A stretch of DNA of 64,000 nt from Amycolatopsis sp. CA-126428 (GTDB lineage: Bacteria; Actinomycetota; Actinomycetes; Mycobacteriales; Pseudonocardiaceae): NCBI RefSeq assembly GCF_002904335.1, contig NZ_PPHF01000142.1, positions 1 through 64,000 of the forward strand. The letters are read 5' to 3'. Position 1 is the stretch's first letter. The number at the start of each line of letters is the position of its first letter. This document shows positions 41,166 to 49,435 of this stretch, one piece after another. The notes below the pieces were generated by a model. That model did no database searches. It saw only the letters and a list, made by a program, of their open reading frames with translations, and was not told the DNA's origin. Made by a program: the position numbers and the translations under genes.

Positions 41166-41214
41166 CGCGAATGACTCATTCGGGACCTCAGAGGTCCCGA
41201 ATGAGTCATTCGCG
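41166..41214. repeat. Near-perfect 49-bp palindrome (24-bp arms, 1-base centre), REP-like
   Basis: The left arm at 41166-41189 and the right arm at 41191-41214 are exact reverse complements around a single A at 41190. Each arm itself contains a smaller palindrome (GAATGACTCATTC / GAATGAGTCATTC). This would extrude as a cruciform or fold as a very stable hairpin. It lies between the DedA remnant and the lipoprotein gene stop at 41253. No coding role is visible; the short frames that read through it are artefacts. It could be a mobile REP/MITE-like element and may have taken part in the DedA deletion. Confidence 0.8.
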
Positions 41215-41252
41215 ACGTTCGGTGCGGGCCGCCGCGGGGCGCCGTGGTGGGG

Positions 41253-41624
41253 TCAGCCGGTGCAGGCCTTGGTCAGGGCCGCCACCTGGTCGGCCTTCTT
41301 CTGCACCCACTCCGCAGGTGTCCTCACCAGGTCGTCGACCGTTGTCTCGCGCATCGTCGTCGCCAGGCCGTTGATCGCGTCGGCCGCCGTGGTGTTCGCC
41401 GCTTTCGAAGCCAAGCCCGTCAGCTCGTCCGCCGCCGCGTGGGCGCGGTCGGCCGCCGCCTGGGGGTTGGTCAGGTCCGGGTTGGCCGTGGCGATGCGGA
41501 CCGCGTCCGCGCAGACCGCCGCCGTCGAAGCCGCATTGCCCACCTGGCCCGCCGTCTCGGCCACCCCGCAGCCCGTCAGGGTCAGCAGGAGGCCTCCGGC
41601 GAGGAGCGTCGTGGTCAGGCGCAT
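41253..41624 (-). CDS. Small lipoprotein (123 aa)
   Basis: Signal peptide with lipobox (LLLTLTGCGVAE), so the mature protein is lipid-anchored at residue Cys19 or so. The remainder is Ala-rich and helical with one further Cys pair (AVCADAV, ALTKACTG at the end). The start is ATG 41624 with GGAAGGA six bases before; an ATG at 41630 would overlap the ribosome-binding site. It follows the TerC gene directly and is probably co-expressed. Function unknown. Confidence 0.8.
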   Translation of the reverse strand: MRLTTTLLAGGLLLTLTGCGVAETAGQVGNAASTAAVCADAVRIATANPDLTNPQAAADRAHAAADELTGLASKAANTTAADAINGLATTMRETTVDDLVRTPAEWVQKKADQVAALTKACTG

Positions 41625-41626
41625 GG

Positions 41627-42550
41627 TCATTCCTTCCGGGAGAGAGCCGAGGTGCGGATCAGGCTGGCGCCGACCGCGGTCGCGAGGATCAGGCCGACCA
41701 CGCCCAGCGAGAGCGCCGTCGGGATCTTCCAGACGTCCAGCAGCAGCATCTTCACGCCGACCCAGACCAGCACCGCGGCCAGGCCGATCTTGAGGTAGAC
41801 GAACCGGTGCATGAGGTCGGCGAGCAGGAAGTACATCGCCCGCAGGCCCAGGATCGCGAACGCGTTCGACGTGAACACGACGAACGGCTCCTGGGTGACC
41901 GCGAAGATCGCGGGGATCGAGTCGACCGCGAAGACGATGTCGGTGACCTCGATCAGCACCAGGACGGTGAGCAGCGGCGTGGCCACCCAGCGGCCGGCCT
42001 CGCGCACCAGGAACTTCTTGCCGTGCATCCGGTCCGTGGCCGGGACGATCCGGCGGAACACCCGCAGCACGGCGTTGTTCTCGTAGTCGACGGTCTCGTT
42101 CCGGTGCAGCGCCATCCGGATCCCGGTGAGGACCAGGAAAGCGCCGAAGACGTACAGGATCCACGCGAAGCTCGCGATCAGGACCGAGCCCGCGGCGATG
42201 AACACCGCCCGGAACACCAGCGCGCCGAGGACGCCGTAGAAGAGGATGCGGTGCTGGTATTCGCGGGGAACCGCGAAGTAGCCGAAGATGATCGCGAAGA
42301 CGAAGACGTTGTCGACGGCCAAGGACTTTTCGATGACGTAGCCGGCGAAGTACTGGCCCGCGAACTCCCCGCCCCAGGCCCACCAGATCACGGCGCCGAA
42401 GGCGAGCCCGAGCGCCACCCACACGGCAGACCACGCGAGGGCTTCCCGGACGCCGACGGCGTGCGCGCGCCGGTGGGCGAGCAGGTCGATGGCGAGCATG
42501 GCCAGGATCACGCCGAGCACGGCGGCCCAGGCCCAGATCGGGACGGTCAC
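41627..42550 (-). CDS. TerC-family membrane protein (probable Mn2+ exporter, Alx/YkoY-like)
   Basis: 307 residues with about seven to nine membrane segments. Blocks EKSLAVDNVFVFAIIFGYF, IEVTDIVFAVDSIPAIFAVT and FTSNAFAILGLRAMYFLLA are the TerC signatures, with acidic residues in the membrane that bind a metal. The E. coli relative Alx and B. subtilis YkoY/MeeF family export manganese. The start GTG 42550 is preceded by GGAGGAG; this ribosome-binding site is inside the hairpin at 42559-42584. The upstream leader is a yybP-ykoY riboswitch, which strongly supports the manganese role. It ends with ATGA overlap-style proximity to the lipoprotein gene. Confidence 0.9.
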   Translation of the reverse strand: MTVPIWAWAAVLGVILAMLAIDLLAHRRAHAVGVREALAWSAVWVALGLAFGAVIWWAWGGEFAGQYFAGYVIEKSLAVDNVFVFAIIFGYFAVPREYQHRILFYGVLGALVFRAVFIAAGSVLIASFAWILYVFGAFLVLTGIRMALHRNETVDYENNAVLRVFRRIVPATDRMHGKKFLVREAGRWVATPLLTVLVLIEVTDIVFAVDSIPAIFAVTQEPFVVFTSNAFAILGLRAMYFLLADLMHRFVYLKIGLAAVLVWVGVKMLLLDVWKIPTALSLGVVGLILATAVGASLIRTSALSRKE

Positions 42551-42558
42551 GAGACACT

Positions 42559-42584
42559 CCTCCGGTTCGGTGACGAACCGGAGG
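42559..42584 (-). promoter_or_regulatory. Hairpin sequestering the terC ribosome-binding site (riboswitch expression platform)
   Basis: Perfect 11-bp stem (42574-42584 pairs with 42559-42569; loop 42570-42573). Its 3' strand on the transcript contains the GGAGG of the terC ribosome-binding site. Its 5' strand contains CCTCCG, the same bases that close the riboswitch P1 stem with 42669-42674. The two structures exclude each other, so ligand binding should free the ribosome-binding site. Confidence 0.8.
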
Positions 42585-42674
42585 TCTCCCCGGTCACCTG
42601 ACGGTGACGCCGGCACCGGGCTGCTCTGGGGCAGCCGGATTGACGATGCCGGACCGGGCGGGTACTCCCCTCCG
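42579..42674 (-). promoter_or_regulatory. yybP-ykoY (Mn2+) riboswitch upstream of terC
   Basis: On the minus strand the leader reads GGAGGGGAGTA (42663-42673), the conserved GTCAAT loop element (42639-42644), and GGGGAGACCTCC just before the terC start. These are the hallmark pieces of the yybP-ykoY family, including the purine-rich bulge and the loop that hold Mn2+. P1 is formed by CGGAGG (42669-42674) and CCTCCG (42579-42584). TerC-family genes are classical targets. The aptamer starts about where a predicted promoter (42682-42710) would begin transcription. Confidence 0.82.
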
Positions 42675-42681
42675 CCACTCC

Positions 42682-42710
42682 AGAATGACGAACTGCACTT
42701 CGTCTGTCAA
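42682..42710 (-). promoter_or_regulatory. Predicted promoter for the riboswitch-terC transcript
   Basis: TTGACA (42710-42705) and CATTCT (42687-42682) with 17 bp between them fit a housekeeping promoter; only two -10 positions match well. The predicted start, near 42675, would place the transcript 5' end at the first base of the aptamer stem, which supports the call. Confidence 0.5.
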
Positions 42711-42734
42711 GTTCGGACGTCTACTGTGGCCGCT

Positions 42735-43025
42735 ATGGCTTCGTGGACGTTCCTCAGCAACCACGCGCACGTCCTGCTGTGCGTGGCCGCGGATCCCGAC
42801 CGGACGCTGCACGAGATCGCCGAGCGGGTGGGCATCACCGAACGCGGGGTGCAGCTGATCCTCGCGGACCTGATCGCGGAGGGCTACCTCGAGCGTGAGC
42901 GCGTCGGCCGGCGCAACCACTACAAGATCCACCCGGAAGGCCGGCTGCGCCACCCGCTGGAGGCGCACCACCGGGTGGCCGACCTGGTCGCGGCGCTCGG
43001 CGACGAACCCGCGGCCCCGGCGTAA
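42735..43025 (+). CDS. Small winged-helix (MarR/ArsR-like) regulator
   Basis: 96 residues: one helix-turn-helix plus wing: VLLCVAADPDRTLHEIAERVGITERGVQLILADLIAEGYLERER, then RVGRRNHYKIHPEGRLRHPL. The ATG at 42735 has almost no leader or ribosome-binding site, so it may be leaderless. It is divergent from the riboswitch-terC unit, separated by about 60 bp from the aptamer. A role in metal-dependent control of terC is possible but not shown; the protein has only one Cys and no obvious metal site. Convergent with the GH13 gene, ending 8 bp from its stop. Confidence 0.8.
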   Translation: MASWTFLSNHAHVLLCVAADPDRTLHEIAERVGITERGVQLILADLIAEGYLERERVGRRNHYKIHPEGRLRHPLEAHHRVADLVAALGDEPAAPA

Positions 43026-43032
43026 CGCACCC

Positions 43033-44673
43033 TCAGGACACCAGCCAGACCGCGGAATCGCCCGCCACCCGACCGGATCCGTCGCTGCCGAGCACGACCT
43101 CGCCCCAGCCGTCCGGCGCGGTGAACGGCGTGCTGCCCGTGTTGACCACGCACACCAGCTTCCCGCGCCGGAACGCCGAAACCGCGTCGTCGCCGGTGTC
43201 CAGCCACTCGACCGGGCCCGGCTCGCCCAGCCGGAATTCCCGCCGGGCCCGGACGGCGCGGCGGTACAGCTGCAGCGTCGAGGTGTCGTCCTTCTCCTGC
43301 GCGTCCACCGCGTACCGGCCGAACCACGGCGGCTGCGGCAGCCACGGCACCCCCGTGCCGAAGCCGAACGCCGGGGCGTCCGCGGCCCACGGCAGCGGGA
43401 CCCGGCAGCCGTCGCGGCCCTTCTCCGCGCCGCCGGTGCGGTGGAACACCGGGTCTTGGCGGGCTTCGTCGGGCAGGTCCTGGACCTCCGGCAAGCCGAG
43501 TTCTTCGCCCTGGTACAGGAAAACCGAGCCGGGCAGGGCCAGCACCAGGAGCAGCGCCGCCCGGGCCCGGCGCTCGCCGAGCTCCGCGTCGACTTCGCCG
43601 CGGGGGCGCATCAGGGCCGCGAAGGCGTCGTTGCTCGCCGGGGCGGGCTCGGGGCGGACGATGCCGTAGCGCGTGACCGCCCGGTGGACGTCGTGGTTGG
43701 CCAGCGTCCACGCCGCCGGGGCGCCGTGCACCGCCGTGCGGGCCGTGGCGCGCTCGATGGCCCCGCGCAGGGCGCGCGCCTCCCACGGCTGGACGAGCAG
43801 GTCGAACGAGAACGCCTGGTGCAGCTCGTCCGGGCGCAGGTAGCGGTCCAGGTCGGCCGGGTCCGGGACCCAGACCTCCCCGACCAGCAGCAGGTCGCGC
43901 TCGCGGCCGTAGCCGGCGGCGAGCGCGTGCCAGCGCCGGAAGATCTCGTGCACCTCCGGCCGGTTCCAGCTGTAGGCGTTGTAGCCGCCGTCGGCCGGGT
44001 CCCAGTCGCGCAGGGCGGCGTCCTTGATCAGGCCGTGGCAGACGTCGATGCGGAAGCCGTCCACGCCGCGGTCGAACCAGAAGCGCAGGACGTCGTCGAA
44101 GTAGGCCAGGACTTCCGGGTTGCGCCAGTCGAAGTCCGGCTGTTCGCGGGTGAACAGGTGCAGGTACCACTGCCCGGGCGTGCCGTCGGGTTCGGTGACC
44201 CGGGTCCACGCGGGCCCGCCGAAGACCGACTGCCAGTTGTTGGGCGGCTCGTCACCCCGGCCGTCGCGGAAGACGAACCGCGCGCGCTCGGGGGAGCCGG
44301 GACCGGCGGCCAGCGCCGCGGCGAACCAGGGGTGCCGCTCGGAGCAGTGGTTGGGGACGAGGTCCATCAGGATCCGCAGGCCGCGGCCGTGCGCCTCGGC
44401 GACCAGGCGGTCGAACGTCTCGAGGCTGCCGTATTCCGGGTTGACACCGTGGTAGTCGGCGATGTCGTAGCCGTGGTCCGCCTGCGGCGAGGGGTAGCAG
44501 GGGTTCAGCCAGATCGCGTCCGCGCCGAGCCCGGCGATGTGGCCGAGCCGCCGGATCACCCCGCCGAGGTCACCGACGCCGTCGCCGTCGCTGTCGGCGA
44601 AGGACCGGACGTAGAGCTGGTAGACCACCGCGTCGTCCCAGAACGAACGCGGGCGGGAGGAGGTCGAAGGCAC
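43033..44673 (-). CDS. GH13-family alpha-glucosidase (oligo-1,6-glucosidase-like)
   Basis: 546 residues. Catalytic elements: nucleophile Asp in GFRIDVCHG, acid/base Glu in LLVGEVWVP, and transition-state Asp in LANHDVHRAV. Further conserved blocks are YQLYVRSFADSDGDGVGDL, WLNPCYPSPQADHGYD and LMDLVPNHCSERH. The pattern matches enzymes that hydrolyse short alpha-glucosides, rather than amylases on starch. No signal peptide, so it acts in the cytoplasm on imported oligosaccharides. GTG 44673 start. It lies 49 bp downstream of the DUF2264 gene on the same strand and is likely the last gene of the operon starting with the binding protein at 50739. Confidence 0.9.
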   Translation of the reverse strand: MPSTSSRPRSFWDDAVVYQLYVRSFADSDGDGVGDLGGVIRRLGHIAGLGADAIWLNPCYPSPQADHGYDIADYHGVNPEYGSLETFDRLVAEAHGRGLRILMDLVPNHCSERHPWFAAALAAGPGSPERARFVFRDGRGDEPPNNWQSVFGGPAWTRVTEPDGTPGQWYLHLFTREQPDFDWRNPEVLAYFDDVLRFWFDRGVDGFRIDVCHGLIKDAALRDWDPADGGYNAYSWNRPEVHEIFRRWHALAAGYGRERDLLLVGEVWVPDPADLDRYLRPDELHQAFSFDLLVQPWEARALRGAIERATARTAVHGAPAAWTLANHDVHRAVTRYGIVRPEPAPASNDAFAALMRPRGEVDAELGERRARAALLLVLALPGSVFLYQGEELGLPEVQDLPDEARQDPVFHRTGGAEKGRDGCRVPLPWAADAPAFGFGTGVPWLPQPPWFGRYAVDAQEKDDTSTLQLYRRAVRARREFRLGEPGPVEWLDTGDDAVSAFRRGKLVCVVNTGSTPFTAPDGWGEVVLGSDGSGRVAGDSAVWLVS

Positions 44674-44722
44674 CTCGGGATCTTCGCACGTGTCACTGCC
44701 CCAGCCGGGGTGCGCACGGCCT

Positions 44723-46645
44723 TCAGGACGGTGCCGCGGGCACGGGAACTTCGGCGGAGATGCCGTCGGGCCAGGTCAGGGTGACGTGGCGGCCGTCCGC
44801 GGCGATCGCCAGGGACGGGTCGGCGTCCTCCGGCCCGCCGCGGTCCAAGGCCACCACCGCCGCGAACACGGCTCCCGGCTCCGGCGGCCCGTCGGTGGCG
44901 ACGAACGGGAGCGCGGTCCACTCGCCCAGCGGCGACGCCCCGGCCTCGACCACCACGTCCGCCGTGGTGAAGCCCCGCAGCGGACGCACTTCCGAGCGGA
45001 GGTCCGGGGTCCGGGCGGCGGCGGTCCCCGGCTCGGTCCCCGGCCGGGTGTCGCCCGACACCGGCCAGCCGCTCAGCCGCAGCGAACGGACCGCATCGTC
45101 GACGTCGTCGAGCCGCGCGAGCCGCACCTCCACACCCCGCCGCACCACGGACACCACCGTCAGCACCGGCCCCGGCACCCCCGGCCCGCGGCGACCCGAT
45201 CCGTGGTCGGGGGAGTCGTCGCCGGAGGTGTCGACCCAGCGGACCCGTCCTTGGGACGCGGCCGCCAGCACCCCGCCCGGCAACTCGATCGCGTAGCACG
45301 TCGAAAACCCCGCGCGGTGGCTTGCCCGGCCGTCCGCGTCGAGCACGTACACCGTGTTGTCAGGGAGTGAAGCCGGCGGAAAGGTCGCCGTCGAATAGCC
45401 GAGCCGGGCGTAGAGCGGCGCGTCCGCGCGCGGGTCGCCCGGGCGCGCGTGGTCCGTGCCGTGGTTGACCACCAGCGCGATGCCGTCGCGACGTCGTCCC
45501 GAAACCAGCCAGCCCGGCGCGGGGACGACGCGGGCCACGTCCCCGGTCTCGATCGGCAGCGGCTCCTCGACGTCCGTCCACACGGGATGGTGCGCGGGCA
45601 GGGCCAGCCCCAGCAGGCCCTTGGCCGCCCAGTACGGCGAACCGGGCCCGGAGTAGGCCTGGCGCATCGCGGGCCAGGCGTGGTGCCAGCCGAGATCCAG
45701 CAGGCCGCCGGGCGCGCCCCGGCCGGCGAAGTGCCGGACCATGCCGCCGGCCACCCGCCGGGTCAGGCCCGGGGACAGGTTCGACGTCCCGGTGAAGGCG
45801 CCGACCCAGAACGGCGCCGCGGCCGCGAAGCGGTAGACCAGGCTGCGGCCCTGCAGCAGGGGCGAGCCGTCGCTGCCGACCAGCCGGACGGCGTCGTCGA
45901 GGTAGTCCCGGAGGTCCGCGCCCCATTGGTGCCGCAGTGAGCCGGGGCACAGGGTGCCGGTGACGTCGAACAGGTGCGTCCACAGCAGCGGGTACAGGTG
46001 CAGGGCCCAGCCCGTGTAGTGGTCGTAGGCGCGCTCGTCGCCGTCGCTGAGCCAGCCGCCCGGCCGCCGCAGTGACGCGTGCACGGAGAGGTCCTCCTCG
46101 ACGTCCGCCGCCGACCACGGCCCGCCCGCCTCCCGCAGGAACGACTCCACGACGATCCGGAACCACACCCAGTTGATCGGCGGGTAGGGCTGCCCGATCA
46201 CCGTGGCGAGCCAGGCGACGACCCGGTCGCGGACGCTGTCGTCGAGCCGGTCCCACAACCACGGCCTGGTCAGCTGCAGCACCAGCGCGATCGACGCGGC
46301 CTCCACTTTGGACTGACCGAGTTCGTCGGGCCGCGGCCACGCCTCGGGTGACGCCGGATCGGTGCCGGCGGCCAGCCCGCGCGCGTAGTGCTCGAGGTGA
46401 CCGCCCGGGTCCGCGCCGCCCTCCCCGGCGGCGCGGAAGCCGGCGATCAGGAACGTCCGGGCGAACCCTTCCAGGCCGTCCGAGACGCGGCCGTTGCGGC
46501 TGGCCGGGCCGGGCAGGTCGATCCGGGCGCCCGCCGGGGAGCGGTACTTCCCGGCCGCCCCGAGCAGCCGGTTGGCGTACGCCGCCCAGTGCCCGCGGGT
46601 CCAGCCGGTGTACGGCGAGAGCCGCCGGTCTTCGACGGCGGTCAT
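44723..46645 (-). CDS. DUF2264-domain protein (polysaccharide-utilisation type)
   Basis: 640 residues, cytoplasmic, no signal peptide. The N-terminal region (SPYTGWTRGHWAAYANRLLGAA, GHLEHYARGLAAGTDP) and the long helical middle match the DUF2264 family, found in operons for degradation of polysaccharides such as hemicelluloses or host glycans, although its reaction is not known to me. The aromatic-rich parts (WVWFRIVVESFLREAGGPW, DHYTGWALHLYPLLW) suggest an alpha/alpha-toroid fold. ATG 46645 overlaps the dehydrogenase stop (ATGA). Confidence 0.82.
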   Translation of the reverse strand: MTAVEDRRLSPYTGWTRGHWAAYANRLLGAAGKYRSPAGARIDLPGPASRNGRVSDGLEGFARTFLIAGFRAAGEGGADPGGHLEHYARGLAAGTDPASPEAWPRPDELGQSKVEAASIALVLQLTRPWLWDRLDDSVRDRVVAWLATVIGQPYPPINWVWFRIVVESFLREAGGPWSAADVEEDLSVHASLRRPGGWLSDGDERAYDHYTGWALHLYPLLWTHLFDVTGTLCPGSLRHQWGADLRDYLDDAVRLVGSDGSPLLQGRSLVYRFAAAAPFWVGAFTGTSNLSPGLTRRVAGGMVRHFAGRGAPGGLLDLGWHHAWPAMRQAYSGPGSPYWAAKGLLGLALPAHHPVWTDVEEPLPIETGDVARVVPAPGWLVSGRRRDGIALVVNHGTDHARPGDPRADAPLYARLGYSTATFPPASLPDNTVYVLDADGRASHRAGFSTCYAIELPGGVLAAASQGRVRWVDTSGDDSPDHGSGRRGPGVPGPVLTVVSVVRRGVEVRLARLDDVDDAVRSLRLSGWPVSGDTRPGTEPGTAAARTPDLRSEVRPLRGFTTADVVVEAGASPLGEWTALPFVATDGPPEPGAVFAAVVALDRGGPEDADPSLAIAADGRHVTLTWPDGISAEVPVPAAPS

Positions 46646-47655
46646 GCCTGCACGGCCAGGGAATGCCGCGTCACCGGGGCCCGGGGCGGCAGGCCCGCGG
46701 CGTAGCGCTCCAGCTCGCCGAGCGCCTCGGCGCTCATCCGGCGGGTCTCCGAACCCAGCGAGCCCGCTACGTGCGGCGTCAGCACCACGTTGGGCAGGCC
46801 GTAGAGCGGGGAGCCGGCGGGCAGCGGCTCGGGCTCGGTGACGTCGAGGACGGCGTGCAGGCCGGCGGTGGCGCAGGCGTGTTCGAGGGCCGCGGTGTCG
46901 ACGAGGGCGCCGCGCGCGGTGTTGATCAGCACGGCACCGGACGGTAGCGCGGCCAGCTCGGTGGCGCCGATCATGTGCCGCGTCTCCGGCAGCGACGGCG
47001 CGTGCAGGCTCAGCACGTCCGCCTGGGGCAGGGCTTCCGCCAGGGTCGCGGGCTCGGCGCCGGCCGCCCGGATCTCGCTCGCGGCGGCCACCGGGTCGAC
47101 GACGAGCACCCGGGCCAGGTCCAGCAGCCGCAGCAGCGCGGCGACCCGGCGGCCGACGCGGGAAAACCCGACCAGCACCACCGTCCGGTCACGGCCGGAC
47201 AGCTCCCCGCGCTGCTCGCGGTAGCTCCAGTCCTCCCGGAACTTCCGGGCGTCGGCGGCCAGGAACGGCACCTTCTTGAACGCCCACAGGATCGCGCCCA
47301 GGGTGTATCGGGCGACCGGCTCGGCGTTGGCGTCGGCGGCCGTGGTGACCAGCAGGCCCCGGTCGAAGACGGCCGCGCCGACGTGGTCGCGGACGCTGCC
47401 GGCGGCGTGCAGCACCGCCCGCAGGTTCGGCGCGGCCCGCAGGACCGCCTCGTCGAGCGGGGGACAGCCCCACGACGTGATCAGCACCTCCACCTCGGCC
47501 AGCCGCGCGCGCACCGGCGCCGAGGCGAGCTCGTCGGTGCACAGCGGCTCGCCCAGCCGGGCGGTGGCGCGCAGCCGGGCCAGTTCCGCGGCGCCGAACT
47601 GCAGTTCCCTCGTGTCCCGCGCCATCACCAGCAGGGTCTCCGGACGCCGGGTCAC
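46642..47655 (-). CDS. D-isomer-specific 2-hydroxyacid dehydrogenase
   Basis: 337 residues. Catalytic residues: Arg in NTARGALVD, Glu in LDVTEPEPLP, and His in LTPHVAGSLG. The Rossmann motif is VGFSRVGRRVAALL, where the second Gly is replaced by Ser. The family reduces or oxidises 2-keto acids/2-hydroxy acids (also phosphoglycerate dehydrogenase-like). GTG 47655 overlaps the permease stop (GTGA) and its end overlaps the DUF2264 start (ATGA), so it is made together with the importer. Probably oxidises a sugar-acid intermediate. Confidence 0.9.
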   Translation of the reverse strand: MTRRPETLLVMARDTRELQFGAAELARLRATARLGEPLCTDELASAPVRARLAEVEVLITSWGCPPLDEAVLRAAPNLRAVLHAAGSVRDHVGAAVFDRGLLVTTAADANAEPVARYTLGAILWAFKKVPFLAADARKFREDWSYREQRGELSGRDRTVVLVGFSRVGRRVAALLRLLDLARVLVVDPVAAASEIRAAGAEPATLAEALPQADVLSLHAPSLPETRHMIGATELAALPSGAVLINTARGALVDTAALEHACATAGLHAVLDVTEPEPLPAGSPLYGLPNVVLTPHVAGSLGSETRRMSAEALGELERYAAGLPPRAPVTRHSLAVQA

Positions 47656-48506
47656 TTGACGCTGCCCGCCGCCAGCCCGGACCGCCATTGCCGGTGCAGC
47701 AGGACGAACGCGACGACCAGCGGCAGCACGGCCAGCAGGGAGCCGGTGATGACGAGCGGGTTGTACTGCGGGAACTGGGTGACGCGCGTGCTCCACTGGT
47801 ACAGGCCGAGGCTCATCGGGAACAGCTTCGGGTCGGTGAGCATCACCAGCGGGAGGAAGAAGTTGTTCCAGATCCCCACGAACTGGAACAGGAAGATGGT
47901 GACCAGGCCGGGCCGCATCATCGGCAGCGCGATGGTGAAGAACGTCCGCAGCTCGCCCGCGCCGTCGGTCCGGGCGGCTTCGAGCACCTCGCCGGGCACC
48001 GCGGCTTCGGCGTAGACGCGGGCGAGGTAGACGCCGAAGGGGTTGGTGAGCAAGGGGATGAACACCGCCCAGAACGTGCCGACGATCTCCAGCTGCGAGG
48101 CCAGCAGGTACAGCGGCAGGGCCAGCGCGGTGGTCGGCACGAGGACCCCGGTCAGCGTCACCGCGAACAGCGCGCGGCGGCCCGGGAAGTCGAGCTTCGC
48201 GATCGCGTACCCGCAGGCGGCGCAGATCAGCGAGCCGAGCACCGCGCCGAGGCCCGCGTAGAGCAGCGAGTTGCGGATCCAGGCGAGGAAGACGCCGTTT
48301 TCCTGCGTGAACAGCGCGCTGAGGTTGGCCCCGAGGGTGAACTGCCCGAACTCGAACGCGCCGGTCGTGGAGAAGTCGCCGACGGACTTGGTGGCCGAGG
48401 TGACCAGCCAGACCAGCGGCAGGACCGCGTACAGCGCGGCCAGCACCAGCAGGACGTGCACGACCGTGCGTGACGTCCACCGCGAACCGGTAGGGGACAG
48501 GGTCAC
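47652..48506 (-). CDS. Carbohydrate ABC permease (MalG-like)
   Basis: 284 residues, six membrane segments, EAA loop LEAARTDGAGELRTFFTIALPMMRP for ATPase docking. GTG 48506 overlaps the MalF-like gene stop (GTGA). Together with 48503-49435 and the binding protein it forms a CUT1-type importer. No ATPase gene is present. Confidence 0.92.
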   Translation of the reverse strand: MTLSPTGSRWTSRTVVHVLLVLAALYAVLPLVWLVTSATKSVGDFSTTGAFEFGQFTLGANLSALFTQENGVFLAWIRNSLLYAGLGAVLGSLICAACGYAIAKLDFPGRRALFAVTLTGVLVPTTALALPLYLLASQLEIVGTFWAVFIPLLTNPFGVYLARVYAEAAVPGEVLEAARTDGAGELRTFFTIALPMMRPGLVTIFLFQFVGIWNNFFLPLVMLTDPKLFPMSLGLYQWSTRVTQFPQYNPLVITGSLLAVLPLVVAFVLLHRQWRSGLAAGSVK

Positions 48507-49435
48507 CGGGACCTCCGGTCGGAAAGGCGCATGACGAGCGCCGAGAGCAGGGCGGAAACCAGCGCCAGCAGCACGGACGCCGCGGCGGCGCGGCCGTAGT
48601 CGTTGGCGATGAAGGCGGCCTCGTACACGTAGAGGCTCGGGGACCAGGTGCTCGTCACCGAGCCGGTGAACCCGCGCAGCACCAGGGGTTCGGTGAACAG
48701 CTGCAGGGACCCGATGACGGTGAACACGAGGGCGACGAACATGGTCGGCCGGATCATCGGGACCTTGACCGACCACGCCGTCCGGACGCCCCCGGCGCCG
48801 TCGGCGCGCGCGGCTTCGAGGACGTCCCGGGGGACGGCCTGCAGTGCCGTGTAGAAGATGATCATGTTGTAGCCGACCCACTGCCAGGTCGCGATGTTGA
48901 CGATCGAGGGCAGGATGCCGGTCTTGCCCAGCGGGTCGAACGGCAGGAGCGCGGTCAGCCCCGAGTTCGGGCTGTAGAGGTAGGCCCAGATGAGCCCGGT
49001 GATCACGGTCGGCACCGCGTAGGGCAGGAAGACTGCCAGTGACCACACGCGCTTCAGGCGCACGACGGCGGAGTCGATGAGCAGGGCGAGCAGGAGGGCC
49101 AGGCCGAGCATGATCGGGATGTGCACCACGACGAACAGCGCCACGTTGCCGAGGCTCGCGTGGAACCCGCTGTCGGTGAGCACGTCGACGTAGTTGCCGA
49201 GCGCCACGAAAGCCTGTGTCGGACCGGAGAAACCCAAGCCGGACAGGCGATCGGTGAACAAGCTCAGGTAGAGCGCGTACCCGATCGGGACGAGCACGGT
49301 GGCCGTCAGCAGGATCGCGAACGGGGCCGCCAGCACGAGGCCGGCGCGGCCGCGGCCACGGCGGCCCTGCGCGGTGGCGCCGGGGCGGGCGGGCGCCGGC
49401 ACGCTCGCGGCGCGTTCCGGGGTGAGGACGGTCAT
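48503..49435 (-). CDS. Carbohydrate ABC permease (MalF-like)
   Basis: 310 residues. A Pro/Ala-rich N-terminus precedes about six membrane segments, with EAA loop LEAARADGAGGVRTAWSVKVPMIRP. ATG 49435 overlaps the binding-protein stop (TGATG). It forms the membrane channel with the MalG-like subunit. Confidence 0.92.
   Translation of the reverse strand: MTVLTPERAASVPAPARPGATAQGRRGRGRAGLVLAAPFAILLTATVLVPIGYALYLSLFTDRLSGLGFSGPTQAFVALGNYVDVLTDSGFHASLGNVALFVVVHIPIMLGLALLLALLIDSAVVRLKRVWSLAVFLPYAVPTVITGLIWAYLYSPNSGLTALLPFDPLGKTGILPSIVNIATWQWVGYNMIIFYTALQAVPRDVLEAARADGAGGVRTAWSVKVPMIRPTMFVALVFTVIGSLQLFTEPLVLRGFTGSVTSTWSPSLYVYEAAFIANDYGRAAAASVLLALVSALLSALVMRLSDRRSR

Noticed and set aside
40946..41209. 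87-residue protein containing the palindrome
   Set aside because: Its first residues are a translation of the palindrome itself, and the rest is a DedA remnant.
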